Shown here: positions 42,506 to 51,791 of the stretch, piece after piece
How the letters are laid out: every line of letters begins with the position of its first letter
Numbering within the stretch: position 1 is the stretch's first letter
Assembly (NCBI RefSeq): GCF_964266745.1
Contig: NZ_CAXWGX010000012.1
Location: forward strand, 310,001 to 374,000
Direction of reading: 5' to 3'
DNA from: Propionicimonas sp020161015
GTDB taxonomy: Bacteria; Actinomycetota; Actinomycetes; Propionibacteriales; Propionibacteriaceae
Length of the DNA stretch: 64,000 nt
The notes under the pieces: generated by a model
Told to the model about the DNA's origin: nothing
The model's input: only the letters and a program-made list of their open reading frames with translations
Databases searched by the model: none
Made by a program: the position numbers and the translations under genes

Positions 42506-43617
42506 GCCGGTCAGCCCCCGGGAGTCTCACCACCCGGCTGTTGATCTCCCAGATCGCCGTGTCCACAGCGATGGCGCTCACCATGGTGGTCGTCGCCGCG
42601 ATTGCCGGACCGTCCCTGTTCGAGGCGCACATGCACCAGGCCGGCCAGGCCAACCCAGAGGTGCTCGCGCATTCGGCTGAGGCGTTCCGCACCGCGGGCC
42701 TGCTGTCGCTCACCATCGGCCTGCTGATCGCCTTCGCCGGGACCGTGATCGTCAGTGTCCTGGTTGCACGACGGTTGCGGCGGTCGTTGGACCGGCTGGG
42801 CGATGCCGCGGTCCGCATCTCCCAGGGCGACTACAACCTGCGGGTACAGGACGCTGATTCCCGGGAGCTGGACACCCTCGCCAACAGCTTCAACGCCATG
42901 GCGGAGAAGCTCGGCGGTGTCGAGGCGACGCGACGCCGGCTGCTCACCGACTTGGCCCACGAGATTCGAACGCCCTTGGCCAGCATGGAGATCTGCGTCG
43001 AGAGCCTCGAGGACGGTGCGATCGACCCGGGCCCCGAGGCGTGGCGGATCCTCACCGACCAGATACAGCGGATCTCCCGGCTGGCCGGGGACATCGGACA
43101 GGTCTCGGCCGCCGAAGAGGGCCGTCTGGCGATGGACCTCCAGACGACGAACGCCCTAGAACTCGCGGAGCGCGCAATCCGCGCTGCCCGGGATGGCTAC
43201 GACCGAAAGCAGGTCACCCTGACGCTCACGTCGGATCCTTCCGGGCCGGACCTGACGGTTGAGGCCGACGCCGCCCGAATCGGGCAGGTGCTGGGAAACC
43301 TGCTGTCCAACGCCTTGCGGCACACGGCCCCCGGCGGGCGCGTCGAACTCTCGGTGGCGTCGCGGGATGGCTGGGTGGAGCTCCAGGTGGCCGACGACGG
43401 AGATGGCATCTCCTCAAAGCACCTGCCGCACATCTTCGAGCGGTTCTACCGGGCCGACACGGCAAGGGACCGGGAGCGCGGCGGCACCGGGGTCGGCCTG
43501 GCCATCAGTCGTGCCATCGCCGAAGCCCACGGCGGCCAGTTGAGTGCGGCGAGTGAGGGACCGGGCAGGGGAGCGGTGCTCACGCTCCTTCTCCCGAGGC
43601 GGTCGGGCAGATCTTGA
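42502..43617 (+). CDS. Sensor histidine kinase, copper system 1
   Basis: 371 residues from GTG 42502. Two membrane helices enclose a short exported loop (~40 aa) with HMHQAG; HAMP region; HisKA motif LLTDLAHEIRTPLASMEIC; ATP lid NLLSNALRHTAPGG, DDGDGISSKHLPHIFERFYR, GGTGVGLAISRAI. The short loop with two histidines may bind copper directly. Its stop lies inside the tandem box controlling the downstream oxidase. Confidence 0.87.
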   Translation: MSRSAPGSLTTRLLISQIAVSTAMALTMVVVAAIAGPSLFEAHMHQAGQANPEVLAHSAEAFRTAGLLSLTIGLLIAFAGTVIVSVLVARRLRRSLDRLGDAAVRISQGDYNLRVQDADSRELDTLANSFNAMAEKLGGVEATRRRLLTDLAHEIRTPLASMEICVESLEDGAIDPGPEAWRILTDQIQRISRLAGDIGQVSAAEEGRLAMDLQTTNALELAERAIRAARDGYDRKQVTLTLTSDPSGPDLTVEADAARIGQVLGNLLSNALRHTAPGGRVELSVASRDGWVELQVADDGDGISSKHLPHIFERFYRADTARDRERGGTGVGLAISRAIAEAHGGQLSAASEGPGRGAVLTLLLPRRSGRS

Positions 43618-43668
43618 CCGAAACTTCATGAAACCCGTGCCGAAGTCGCCCAAGTCGTTGCGCATGCT
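43612..43668 (+). promoter_or_regulatory. Tandem copper-regulon box and -10 before the multicopper oxidase
   Basis: TCTTGACCGAA (43612) and ACTTCATG (43623) start 11 bp apart. CATGCT (43663-43668) follows the second core after 32 bp as a -10. The box overlaps the end of the kinase gene, so the oxidase can be induced separately from the two-component genes. Confidence 0.65.
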
Positions 43669-43703
43669 GGCACTCCGGTTACCGAAGTATTGAGGAGCGA
43701 CCT

Positions 43704-45167
43704 TTGAACAGCAGCTTCACCCGTCGACAGCTGATCGTCGGAGGCATGGGACTGGCCGGCGCGGGCCTACTGGCGGCCTGCTCGTCAACGGGTGGCGGCG
43801 CGGCTACCCGTGCTCCGGTCTCGGCCGCGCCCACGCCCAGCCTGGGGAAGCCTTCGGTGGAGGCAACGCTGCGGGTCGGCGTGGATCAGGTCGACCTGGG
43901 TGGAGTGACCGCGTCCACCTGGCTGTACGACGGCGTCCTGCCCGGGAAGGAGTTGCGCGCGAAGTCGGGCGACGTGCTGGCGATCCGCGTGGAGAATGCC
44001 CTGCCGGTCGACACCAGCGTCCACTGGCACGGGATCAGGTTGCACAACGCGGCCGACGGCGTGCCTGGCCTGACCCAGGACCCGATCGCGGCCGGTGACA
44101 GCTTCAGCTACACCTTCCGGGCGCCCGATCCCGGTACCTACTTCTTCCATCCCCACAGTGGCGTGCAGATCGACCGCGGCCTGTACGCGCCGCTGATCAT
44201 CGAGGACCCGGCCGAGCCGGGTGGCTACGACGCCGAATGGGTGCTGGTGCTCGACGACTGGACCGATGGAGTCGGCAAGAGCCCAGACGACATCCTCGCC
44301 GAGTTCAAGGCCCAGAACGGCACGGTCAGCACCGGCATGAACCACGACATGGGCGGGATGGGGGGCATGGGCTCCTCCCCGCTGGGTGACGTCGGGGACA
44401 TCCGCTACCCGTACTACCTGATCAACGGACGAATCCCGAAGTCACCCCGAACCCTCACCGCCAAGCCCGGCCAGAAGGCCCGGATCCGGATCATCAACGC
44501 CGCCGCCGACACCCTTTTCCGGGTGGCCCTCGGCGGGCACGTGATGACCGTCACCCACACCGACGGCTTTCCGGTCCAGCAGGCCGAGACCCGAGCCCTG
44601 TACCTGGCCCAGGGCGAGCGGGTCGATGTGCTGGTCACGCTGGGGGATGGTGTGTTCCCGCTGGTCGCGTCCGCCGAGGGCAAGGGCGGGCAGGGCCTGG
44701 CGTTGGTGCGGACCGGTTCCGGTGCGGCCCCGTCCGCGACCGTGCGCCCCGCCGAGTTGGACGCCGACCCGCTGCTGCTGACCGCACTCATGCCTGCCGA
44801 CGCGGCGCGACTGCCCGACCAGCAGCCCGACCAGGTCGAGCAGGTCACCCTGAACGGTCAGATGCAGCCCTACGCGTGGGGGATGAACGGCACCGTGTTC
44901 GGTGCCGACACCCCGATCCGCACCACCAACGGTGCCCGGGTGCGGCTCCAGATGACCAACATGACGATGATGGCCCACCCCATGCATATCCACGGCCACA
45001 CCTGGTCACTTCCCCAGAACGGCGGCCTCCGGAAGGACACGGTGCTGGTCCTGCCCATGCAGACCGTCACCGCAGACCTCCAGGCCGACAACCCCGGCAA
45101 GTGGGCCTACCACTGCCACAACATCTACCACGCCGAAATCGGCATGATGACCAGCCTCCAGTACTAG
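43704..45167 (+). CDS. Multicopper oxidase, Tat-exported lipoprotein (copy 2, intact)
   Basis: 487 residues from TTG 43704, with GAGGAGCG upstream. Tat signal FTRRQLIVGG and lipobox LAAC (Cys26). All four copper motifs are present: HWHG, FFHPHSGVQ, HPMHIHGHTW and YHCHNIYHAEIGM, so the T1 and trinuclear sites should be complete. A Met-rich insert NHDMGGMGGMG resembles those binding Cu(I) in CueO. Expected role: oxidise Cu(I) outside the membrane. Preceded by the copper box. Confidence 0.9.
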   Translation: MNSSFTRRQLIVGGMGLAGAGLLAACSSTGGGAATRAPVSAAPTPSLGKPSVEATLRVGVDQVDLGGVTASTWLYDGVLPGKELRAKSGDVLAIRVENALPVDTSVHWHGIRLHNAADGVPGLTQDPIAAGDSFSYTFRAPDPGTYFFHPHSGVQIDRGLYAPLIIEDPAEPGGYDAEWVLVLDDWTDGVGKSPDDILAEFKAQNGTVSTGMNHDMGGMGGMGSSPLGDVGDIRYPYYLINGRIPKSPRTLTAKPGQKARIRIINAAADTLFRVALGGHVMTVTHTDGFPVQQAETRALYLAQGERVDVLVTLGDGVFPLVASAEGKGGQGLALVRTGSGAAPSATVRPAELDADPLLLTALMPADAARLPDQQPDQVEQVTLNGQMQPYAWGMNGTVFGADTPIRTTNGARVRLQMTNMTMMAHPMHIHGHTWSLPQNGGLRKDTVLVLPMQTVTADLQADNPGKWAYHCHNIYHAEIGMMTSLQY

Positions 45168-45315
45168 AACCGCGTCCCCGACTTGGACCTGGGCCCCGGC
45201 CCGAACTTCTCCGGCGGGGCTTGTTGACGTCCGCCGTACAGACCGTCCAGCTGATCTGCTCGGGCAGCGACGGAGGTTCTGAGCCGAAACGGTTCGCTGC
45301 AACGGCCAGTGGAGA

Positions 45316-45401
45316 TCTTGATCCGATCTTGACCGAACCTCACCGCCATACCGGTGATTGGGAGCGTACGGTTTCAGACAGAAGATACCCCCATGGGGTA
45401 T
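45316..45401 (+). promoter_or_regulatory. copA2 promoter: tandem copper box, -10 and intact CsoR operator
   Basis: TCTTGATCCGA (45316) and TCTTGACCGAA (45327) repeat at 11 bp. TACGGT (45367-45372) follows after 32 bp. ATACCCCCATGGGGTAT (45385-45401) is a perfect 7-bp inverted repeat of the CsoR box type, just after the expected transcription start. The promoter can thus be activated by an OmpR-type regulator and blocked by CsoR. Confidence 0.72.
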
Positions 45402-45432
45402 GAGGCTTGCGGTGCAGAGGATGGTGAGTGCG

Positions 45433-48186
45433 ATGGGCTGGTTGGTGATCAGCGTCGCGGTGGTGTTGACCGGATTGTTGGGATGGTTCTTCTTCGGCCC
45501 GAGGAAGGCCGGCCGGGTTGAACTGGAAGACGGCGTCCAGGTCGTCCGGGTCACCGTGGATGGCGGCTACAGCCCCGATCTGATCGAGGGCGTGCGACCC
45601 GGGGTCCCGGTGCGGATCCTGTTCGACCGCCGTGAGGGCGGTGAGTGCACCTCCCGGGTGGTGATGCCCGACTTCAAGGTGAACGCATCCCTGCCGGCGT
45701 TCCGCACGACCGCTGTCGAGTTCACTCCGGCCGAGGCCGGCGAGTTCCGCTTCGCTTGCGGCATGAACATGGTGTCGGGAGTGATCCGGGTCAGTGGTGA
45801 TCGCGGCGTAGCCGGCCAGACGGCGCCCGCTGCCGGCCACGAGCACACCGCTGCGCCGACCCCGCCCGCACAGGGCGCCGCCCCCGATGCCTCTGAGGAG
45901 GATGCGGAGCGCGCCGCCGAGATCCGGGATCTGGTGCGCCGACTGGTGATCGGTGCGGCGTTGACCGCTCCGGTGCTGTTCGCGGTGATGGCGTCCGAGT
46001 TGTTCCGGGTCACGTGGGTGCCTGAGTTCCTGATGAACCCGTGGCTGCAGTTGGCCCTGATCACGCCGGTGATGTTCTACACCGGGTGGCCGATCCATCG
46101 CGTCGGCTGGCGTGCCCTGTCCCACCGCAACGCCGACATGAACTCGCTGATCACCCTCGGCACGGTCGCCGCATTCGGCTACAGCGTGCTCGTCACTGCA
46201 ATGCCCGGGCTGTTGCCCGCGGAACTGCGGCAGGTCTACTTCGAGGCGGTCGGGGTGATCGTCACCCTGATCCTGCTCGGACGACTCCTCGAAACCAAGG
46301 CGAAGGCCGGCACCGGCGAAGCGATCCGCAAACTGATCGGCCTGCAGCCCCGCACCGCCCGCATCGAACGCGGCGGCCAGGAACTCGAGGTGAGCATCGA
46401 GGAGGTCCTCGTCGGCGACGTCGTGGTCATCCGGCCCGGCGAGAAGCTGCCCGTCGACGGAGAAGTCATCGCCGGCGCGTCAACGATTGATGAGGCGATG
46501 GTGACCGGAGAGTCGATGCCGGTCACCAAGGCGGTCGGAGACGCCGTGATCGGCGCCACGATCAACACCACCGGCTCGCTGCGCTACGTCGCGACGAAGG
46601 TCGGCGCGGACACCGTGCTGGCCCAGATCATCAAGCTGGTCCGGGAGGCGCAAGGATCCAAGGCCCCGATCCAGCGGCTGGCCGACAAGGTGTCCGGCTA
46701 CTTCGTGCCCGCCGTGATCGCGATCGCGGTGTGGACGTTCGCCTTCTGGATGCTCTTCGGACCGCCGCCCACGTTCGTGTTCGCCCTGGTCGCGGCAGTA
46801 TCGGTGCTCATCATCGCCTGCCCCTGCGCCCTCGGCCTGGCAACCCCGATGTCGATCACCGTCGGCACCGGCAAGGGTGCCGCACACGGCATCCTGATCC
46901 GCTCGGCCGAGGCACTCGAGACCGCCCACAAACTCGACGCGATCATCCTCGACAAGACCGGCACCATCACCAAGGGCGTGCCTGCCCTGACCGACGTGCT
47001 GCCCGCCGGAGAGCTCACGGAGGCCCGGCTACTGGCTACCGTTGCGGCCGTCGAACGTACCTCCGAACACCCGCTCGCGACCGCGATCGTCGCCGGTGCC
47101 GTCGAGCGGGGACTCCGGCTGCCCGACGTGGCCGGGTTCGAGTCGGTCACCGGCCAGGGCGTCCGCGCCACCGTGGACGGAGAACAGGTGCTGGTCGGCA
47201 ACCGGCGGCTGCTGGAGTCCGCCGGGGTGGACGTCCAGCCTCTGCTGGCCGCCCACGACTGGCTCGCCGGGCAAGGAAAGACGCCGATGCTAGCCGCTTT
47301 CGGGGGCCGACCCGCAGGCGTGATCGGCGTTGCCGACACCCTCAAGGATGGCTCGGCAGCGGCCGTGGCCGCCCTGGAGGCGCGCGGCATCCAGGTTGTG
47401 ATGATGACCGGCGACAACGGGGCGACCGCCGCCGCGATCGCCGCCCAGGTCGGTATCCGACGGGTCGTGGCCGAGGTCCTTCCCGAGCACAAGGCCGCCG
47501 AGGTCAGGCGCCTCCAGGCCGAAGGCAAGGTGGTCGGCATGGTGGGGGACGGTATTAACGACGCACCTGCCCTGGCCCAGGCTGACGTCGGCTCGGCGAT
47601 CGGCACCGGCACCGACGTCGCCATCGAATCCTCCGACATCACGCTGATCTCCGGGGCCCTGTCGGGGGTCGTGACCGCGGTCGACCTGTCGCGGGCGACG
47701 ATGCGCAACATCAAGCAGAACCTGGCGTTCGCCTTCCTGTACAACACCCTCGGCATCCCGATCGCCGCTGGCGTGCTCTACCCGGCGTTCGGGGTCACCC
47801 TCAGCCCGGTCATCGCCGCCGCCGCCATGGCGCTGTCGTCACTGTCGGTTGTCACCAACGCCAACCGGCTCCGCCGGTTCAACCCGCGCCCCATCCCCGA
47901 CATCCCGCTGGCCGCCGTCCAGCCCGTCGTCGAGGTCGGCGGAACCCAAGCACCCCACCCCACCCAACACCATCGAGAGGAAACCCCAATGTTCGGCAAG
48001 AAGAAGACCAGCAAGGCCATCGATCCCGTCTGTGGCATGAGCGTCGACCCCGCCAAGGCCGCGGCCACCCGCGAGCACGACGGAACGACCTTCTACTTCT
48101 GCTCCACCAGTTGCGCGGAGACGTTCGACGCCGACCCGCACCGCTACGGACATGGCCAGGCCCACACCGCGCACCACGGCCACTGA
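45433..48186 (+). CDS. copA: Copper P1B-1 ATPase with cupredoxin-like and YHS domains (copy 2)
   Basis: 917 residues from ATG 45433 (45421 possible), chosen by match to copy 1. Same architecture: anchor, cupredoxin-like domain (ECTSRVVMPDFKVNASLP, FACGMNM), ATPase core with CPC (Cys463, Cys465), Asp507 in DKTGTITKG, GDGINDAP, GTGTDVAIESSD, MALSSLSVV, and C-terminal YHS (IDPVCGMSVDP, FYFCSTSC). Motifs are canonical, unlike copy 1. No HMA domain; the cupredoxin and YHS domains may hand copper over on either face. csoR follows after 43 nt. Confidence 0.9.
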   Translation: MGWLVISVAVVLTGLLGWFFFGPRKAGRVELEDGVQVVRVTVDGGYSPDLIEGVRPGVPVRILFDRREGGECTSRVVMPDFKVNASLPAFRTTAVEFTPAEAGEFRFACGMNMVSGVIRVSGDRGVAGQTAPAAGHEHTAAPTPPAQGAAPDASEEDAERAAEIRDLVRRLVIGAALTAPVLFAVMASELFRVTWVPEFLMNPWLQLALITPVMFYTGWPIHRVGWRALSHRNADMNSLITLGTVAAFGYSVLVTAMPGLLPAELRQVYFEAVGVIVTLILLGRLLETKAKAGTGEAIRKLIGLQPRTARIERGGQELEVSIEEVLVGDVVVIRPGEKLPVDGEVIAGASTIDEAMVTGESMPVTKAVGDAVIGATINTTGSLRYVATKVGADTVLAQIIKLVREAQGSKAPIQRLADKVSGYFVPAVIAIAVWTFAFWMLFGPPPTFVFALVAAVSVLIIACPCALGLATPMSITVGTGKGAAHGILIRSAEALETAHKLDAIILDKTGTITKGVPALTDVLPAGELTEARLLATVAAVERTSEHPLATAIVAGAVERGLRLPDVAGFESVTGQGVRATVDGEQVLVGNRRLLESAGVDVQPLLAAHDWLAGQGKTPMLAAFGGRPAGVIGVADTLKDGSAAAVAALEARGIQVVMMTGDNGATAAAIAAQVGIRRVVAEVLPEHKAAEVRRLQAEGKVVGMVGDGINDAPALAQADVGSAIGTGTDVAIESSDITLISGALSGVVTAVDLSRATMRNIKQNLAFAFLYNTLGIPIAAGVLYPAFGVTLSPVIAAAAMALSSLSVVTNANRLRRFNPRPIPDIPLAAVQPVVEVGGTQAPHPTQHHREETPMFGKKKTSKAIDPVCGMSVDPAKAAATREHDGTTFYFCSTSCAETFDADPHRYGHGQAHTAHHGH

Positions 48187-48229
48187 ACGACAACCTTCAA
48201 GCCCGCAGACGAGAACGGAGGTGAGGAGC

Positions 48230-48514
48230 ATGCCCGGCGACCAGCGGCCTGACCGGAGGGCGCTCCTCACCCGCCTGCACCGCATTGAGGGCCAGGTGCG
48301 CGGCATCGGCCGGATGATCGACGACGACGTCTACTGCATCGACGTCCTCACCCAGGTGTCGGCAGCGTCCAGCGCCCTGCGATCGGTGGCACTGGTGCTG
48401 CTGGAACAACACCTCCAGCACTGCCTGGCCGAGGCCGCCCAGTCAGGCAACGAGACCCTCGACGCCAAGGTCACCGAGGCGTCCGAGGCGATCGCCCGAC
48501 TCGTGCGCAGCTGA
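48230..48514 (+). CDS. csoR: Copper-sensing repressor CsoR
   Basis: 94 residues from ATG 48230 with GGAGGTGAGGAG upstream. All-helical CsoR: LLTRLHRIEGQVRGIGRM, then ligands Cys36 (VYCID), His61 and Cys65 (LEQHLQHCL), the same numbers as in Mycobacterium tuberculosis CsoR. Cu(I) binding should release it from the 17-bp operator in front of copA2. It is the only intact csoR in the window. Confidence 0.92.
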   Translation: MPGDQRPDRRALLTRLHRIEGQVRGIGRMIDDDVYCIDVLTQVSAASSALRSVALVLLEQHLQHCLAEAAQSGNETLDAKVTEASEAIARLVRS

Positions 48515-48573
48515 CCCGACCCGATCCCGCGGAATCCGAGTCGCGGCCGATGATCACCCGAGGGAGAGCCCTG

Positions 48574-51057
48574 ATGTCCACGAAACCCAGAACCGTCGTC
48601 CTTGAGGTCGCCGGGGTGCACGCCGCCTCGTCGAAGGGCGTTGCTGAAGCCTTCCTGGCACGCCAGCCCGGAGTTCTTGCGGTCGACGCGAACCCCGTCG
48701 CGCAGACCGCCAACGTGACCTACGACCCTTCCCGAACCTCGGTGGTCCGACTTCGCCAGGCGGTCCTCGACTGCGGCTACCACTGCGCAGGCCAGTCGGT
48801 GCCCGACCACATCTGCGACCCGACCGCCGACCCCGCCGGCCACGACCACGACCACCACGCCGCTCACCACGACCACGGGCACCCCCAGGCCCCTGCGGGA
48901 ACCGCCGTCCAGGTCACCGACGAACAAGCGGCGCACGATCACGCGGCGACGACGCATGGCGGGCCCGACCATCACGAGCTGCCTGCGGCTGGAACCCCGC
49001 AGGACGTGATGGGCCACGGAGGCCACCACGCCGGCGTGTCGATGGCGGACATGGCCCGCGACATGCGCAACCGGTTCCTGGTCGCGCTGGTGCTGTCGGT
49101 CGTGATCACCTTGTGGTCGCCGATCGGGCGCAACGTGCTCGGGTTTGCCGTGCCGGCGCCGTTCGGTCTGCGTGACGACGTGTTCGCCCTGGCGTTGTCG
49201 CTGCCGGTGATCTTCTACTCGGCCTGGATCTTCTTCGACGGAGCCTGGCGGGCACTGCGGGCCCGAACCCTGGACATGATGGTGCTGGTCGCAGTCGGAG
49301 TTGGTACCGGCTGGCTGTACAGCCTTGGCGTCACCCTCACCGGCGGCGGCGAGGTCTTCTACGAGGCCGCCACCGTGCTGACCACGTTCGTCCTGCTGGG
49401 CCACTGGGTCGAGATGCGTGCCCGCGGCGGCGCGAACGACGCCATCCGCACCCTACTGGAGCTCGCCCCGCCACGCGCGGTCGTCATCCGCGACGGACGC
49501 GAGGTCGAGGTCCCCACCTCCGAGGTGACCCCGGGGGACGTGCTGCTGGTGCGTCCCGGCGCGAAGATCCCCACCGATGGCACCGTGATCGACGGCGAAT
49601 CGGAGATCGACGAGTCCATGGTGACCGGCGAGAGCCTCCCTGTAGCCAAGACGATCGGCTCGCCGGTCATCGGCGCCACCGTCAACACCGTCGGCGCGCT
49701 GCGGGTCCGCGCGACCCGGGTGGGGTCCGACACCGCCCTGGCACAGATCGTGGCCCTGGTCCAACAGGCGCAGAACTCCAAAGCGCCCGGGCAGCGGCTC
49801 GCGGATCGGGCCGCGTTCTGGCTGGTCCTGGTCGCCCTGATCGGCGGCACAGCCACATTGCTCGCGTGGCTGCTGGCCGGCGCGCCGCCAGCAACCGCGG
49901 TCCTGTTCGCGATCACCGTGGTCGTCATCACCTGCCCCGACGCGCTGGGGCTGGCGACCCCGACCGCCATCATGGTCGGTACCGGCCTCGGTGCGCGACG
50001 CGGGGTGCTGTTCAAGAACGCCACCGCGCTGGAGTCCGCGGCCGGGATCGACGTCGTCGTCATGGACAAGACCGGGACTCTCACCCTGGGTGAGCCCGAG
50101 GTGACCGATCTGGTGGTCGACGGAATCGACGAACTGGAGCTGCTCGGCGCGGTCGCCGCGGTGGAGTGGGAGTCCGAGCACCCGCTGGCCAGGGCGATCC
50201 GCCGCTACGCTGCCGATCGTGGCGCGCCCGAACGGACCGCGGCAGGCTTCCGCAGCACGCCCGGACACGGCGCGAGCGCCATTGTCGAAGGCCGTCGGGT
50301 TCTGGTCGGGAACAGGCGGTTGCTCGACGCCGAGGGAATCCTGGCCGGGGCACTCGGCGCCCGCCGCGACGAGCTCGCTGACGCCGGACGGACCGCGGTC
50401 CTGGTCGCTGTCGATGATCGCGCCGTCGCCGTGATCGCGCTCGCCGACGCGCCCCGGCCGACCTCGGCCGCCGCAGTGGCTGCGATGCACCAGGCCGACG
50501 TCAGGGTCGTCATGCTTACCGGCGACAACGAGGTCACCGCCCGGCGGATCGCCGACAAGCTCGGCATCGACACGGTCATCGCCGAAGTGTTGCCGTCGGA
50601 CAAGGCGTCCAGGATCGCGAGCCTGCAGGCCGATGGACGCCGGGTCGCGATGGTCGGTGACGGTGTGAACGATGCCCCCGCACTGGCCACCGCCGATCTC
50701 GGCATCGCGATCGGCGCCGGCACCGACGTGGCGATCGAAACCGCCGACGTGGTGTTGATGCGCTCCGACCCGATGGACGTCGCGGTCGCGCTCCGCATCG
50801 GCAGGGGTACTGTCCGGAAGATGCGACAGAACCTGGGGTGGGCGATCGGCTACAACACCGTCGCTCTGCCGATCGCCGCTGGCGTGTTCTACAGCTCCCT
50901 TGGCCTCATGCTCAGCCCGGAGATTGCCGCGATCACCATGTCCGGCTCCAGCGTGATCGTCGCCGCCAATGCGCTCCTCCTGCGACGCCTCCGGCTGCCC
51001 GCCCAGCCCGTGCCGACAGGCGCCACCCCAGCGGCGTCTCGGCCCACGAGCAGGTAG
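48574..51057 (+). CDS. P1B ATPase with His-rich N terminus and CPD motif (CopB-like)
   Basis: 827 residues from ATG 48574. N-terminal HMA-fold domain without CxxC (GVHAASSKG in place of the loop), a His-rich linker (HDHDHHAAHHDHGHPQ), then the ATPase core: TGES, Asp498 in MDKTGTLTLG, GDGVNDAP. The TM6 ion site reads ITCPDALGLATP, Cys454-Pro455-Asp456, where CopA has CPC and CopB has CPH. The final helices have MSGSSVIVAANALLL. It is likely a copper or silver exporter, but the CPD site leaves the ion open. Confidence 0.86.
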   Translation: MSTKPRTVVLEVAGVHAASSKGVAEAFLARQPGVLAVDANPVAQTANVTYDPSRTSVVRLRQAVLDCGYHCAGQSVPDHICDPTADPAGHDHDHHAAHHDHGHPQAPAGTAVQVTDEQAAHDHAATTHGGPDHHELPAAGTPQDVMGHGGHHAGVSMADMARDMRNRFLVALVLSVVITLWSPIGRNVLGFAVPAPFGLRDDVFALALSLPVIFYSAWIFFDGAWRALRARTLDMMVLVAVGVGTGWLYSLGVTLTGGGEVFYEAATVLTTFVLLGHWVEMRARGGANDAIRTLLELAPPRAVVIRDGREVEVPTSEVTPGDVLLVRPGAKIPTDGTVIDGESEIDESMVTGESLPVAKTIGSPVIGATVNTVGALRVRATRVGSDTALAQIVALVQQAQNSKAPGQRLADRAAFWLVLVALIGGTATLLAWLLAGAPPATAVLFAITVVVITCPDALGLATPTAIMVGTGLGARRGVLFKNATALESAAGIDVVVMDKTGTLTLGEPEVTDLVVDGIDELELLGAVAAVEWESEHPLARAIRRYAADRGAPERTAAGFRSTPGHGASAIVEGRRVLVGNRRLLDAEGILAGALGARRDELADAGRTAVLVAVDDRAVAVIALADAPRPTSAAAVAAMHQADVRVVMLTGDNEVTARRIADKLGIDTVIAEVLPSDKASRIASLQADGRRVAMVGDGVNDAPALATADLGIAIGAGTDVAIETADVVLMRSDPMDVAVALRIGRGTVRKMRQNLGWAIGYNTVALPIAAGVFYSSLGLMLSPEIAAITMSGSSVIVAANALLLRRLRLPAQPVPTGATPAASRPTSR

Positions 51058-51114
51058 CCGGAGGCCGACCACCCTCCGAAGCGAACCCGACAGGCTGAAC
51101 TCGACATGGGCCGT

Positions 51115-51133
51115 GCCCTGATCATGTCAGGGC
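51115..51133 (+). terminator. Stem-loop after the CPD-type ATPase gene
   Basis: GCCCTGA (51115-51121) and TCAGGGC (51127-51133) pair around TCATG, 57 nt after the ATPase stop and before a convergent gene. Likely end of the copA2-csoR operon transcript. Confidence 0.45.
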
Positions 51134-51257
51134 CTGGCCCCGGCAAGTGTCCGACCGCAACTCAGAGGCGCTGGTCGTTCCGGTTGGACCCAACGAAAGC
51201 CTCACCGACAGGGTCATCCAGCCGAGAGACCAGCGGTGCGTTACGAACCGGAGTCAC

Positions 51258-51713
51258 TCAGGGATGGTGCGTCGCGTGCCCTGACTCCACAGCGGAGGAA
51301 GACGAAGGTGCTGGCGCTGTCGGCGCCGACCCGACGCCGTTGATCGCGGGCCCGAGGACGAGCGCCGAGAACAGGAACAGGGCGGTGAAGACCGATGCAC
51401 CCACGATAGGGGCAGCGATCGATCCATATCGGCGGTGCAGCCGCTTGAACATCGGGACACTGAGAACGAGACCTAGCACATAGAGAGCGGCGTTGCCCCA
51501 GAAGCCGGCCAGGAGCGCGGTTCCCGCCACGATTCCGATGTGGTGCATCACGTGCGGAACCAGCCCGAGGAGGCTGCCGAAACCAGCACGCGTCGCAGCC
51601 CATGCACTACGCAGACGCGCGCGACCTTTCGACCCAGGCAGCGGGCTGGGTGTCGCCTGAACGGCGCCTTCGTCCGGTGCTCCATCAACTGACGTGTCTA
51701 CTGGCTGACTCAC
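51258..51713 (-). CDS. Small membrane protein of the copper regulon, HVMHH motif
   Basis: About 151 residues from GTG 51713; ATG 51722 is in frame but would overlap the proposed -10. Three membrane helices: LVPHVMHHIGIVAGTALLAG, NAALYVLGLVLSVPMFK and GASVFTALFLFSALVLG. His/Met residues in PHVMHHIG suggest metal contact within or near the membrane, and the tail ends SGHATHHP. I do not know the family by name, though similar proteins accompany actinobacterial copper genes. A triple copper box lies directly upstream. Confidence 0.65.
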   Translation of the reverse strand: MSQPVDTSVDGAPDEGAVQATPSPLPGSKGRARLRSAWAATRAGFGSLLGLVPHVMHHIGIVAGTALLAGFWGNAALYVLGLVLSVPMFKRLHRRYGSIAAPIVGASVFTALFLFSALVLGPAINGVGSAPTAPAPSSSSAVESGHATHHP

Positions 51714-51720
51714 GCCTCCC

Positions 51721-51776
51721 ATGGTCCTCGACGATGTCGAACCGCAGGGCAAGGTTCGGTCAAGGTTCAGACAAGG
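51721..51776 (-). promoter_or_regulatory. Triple 11-bp copper-regulon box and -10
   Basis: On the minus strand CCTTGTCTGAA, CCTTGACCGAA and CCTTGCCCTGC follow each other without gaps (51776 down to 51744), an exact 11-bp period. GACCAT (51726-51721) lies 31 bp after the middle core and could be the -10 of a leaderless transcript starting at GTG 51713. Confidence 0.6.
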
Positions 51777-51791
51777 CTGGACCGCTGCTCG

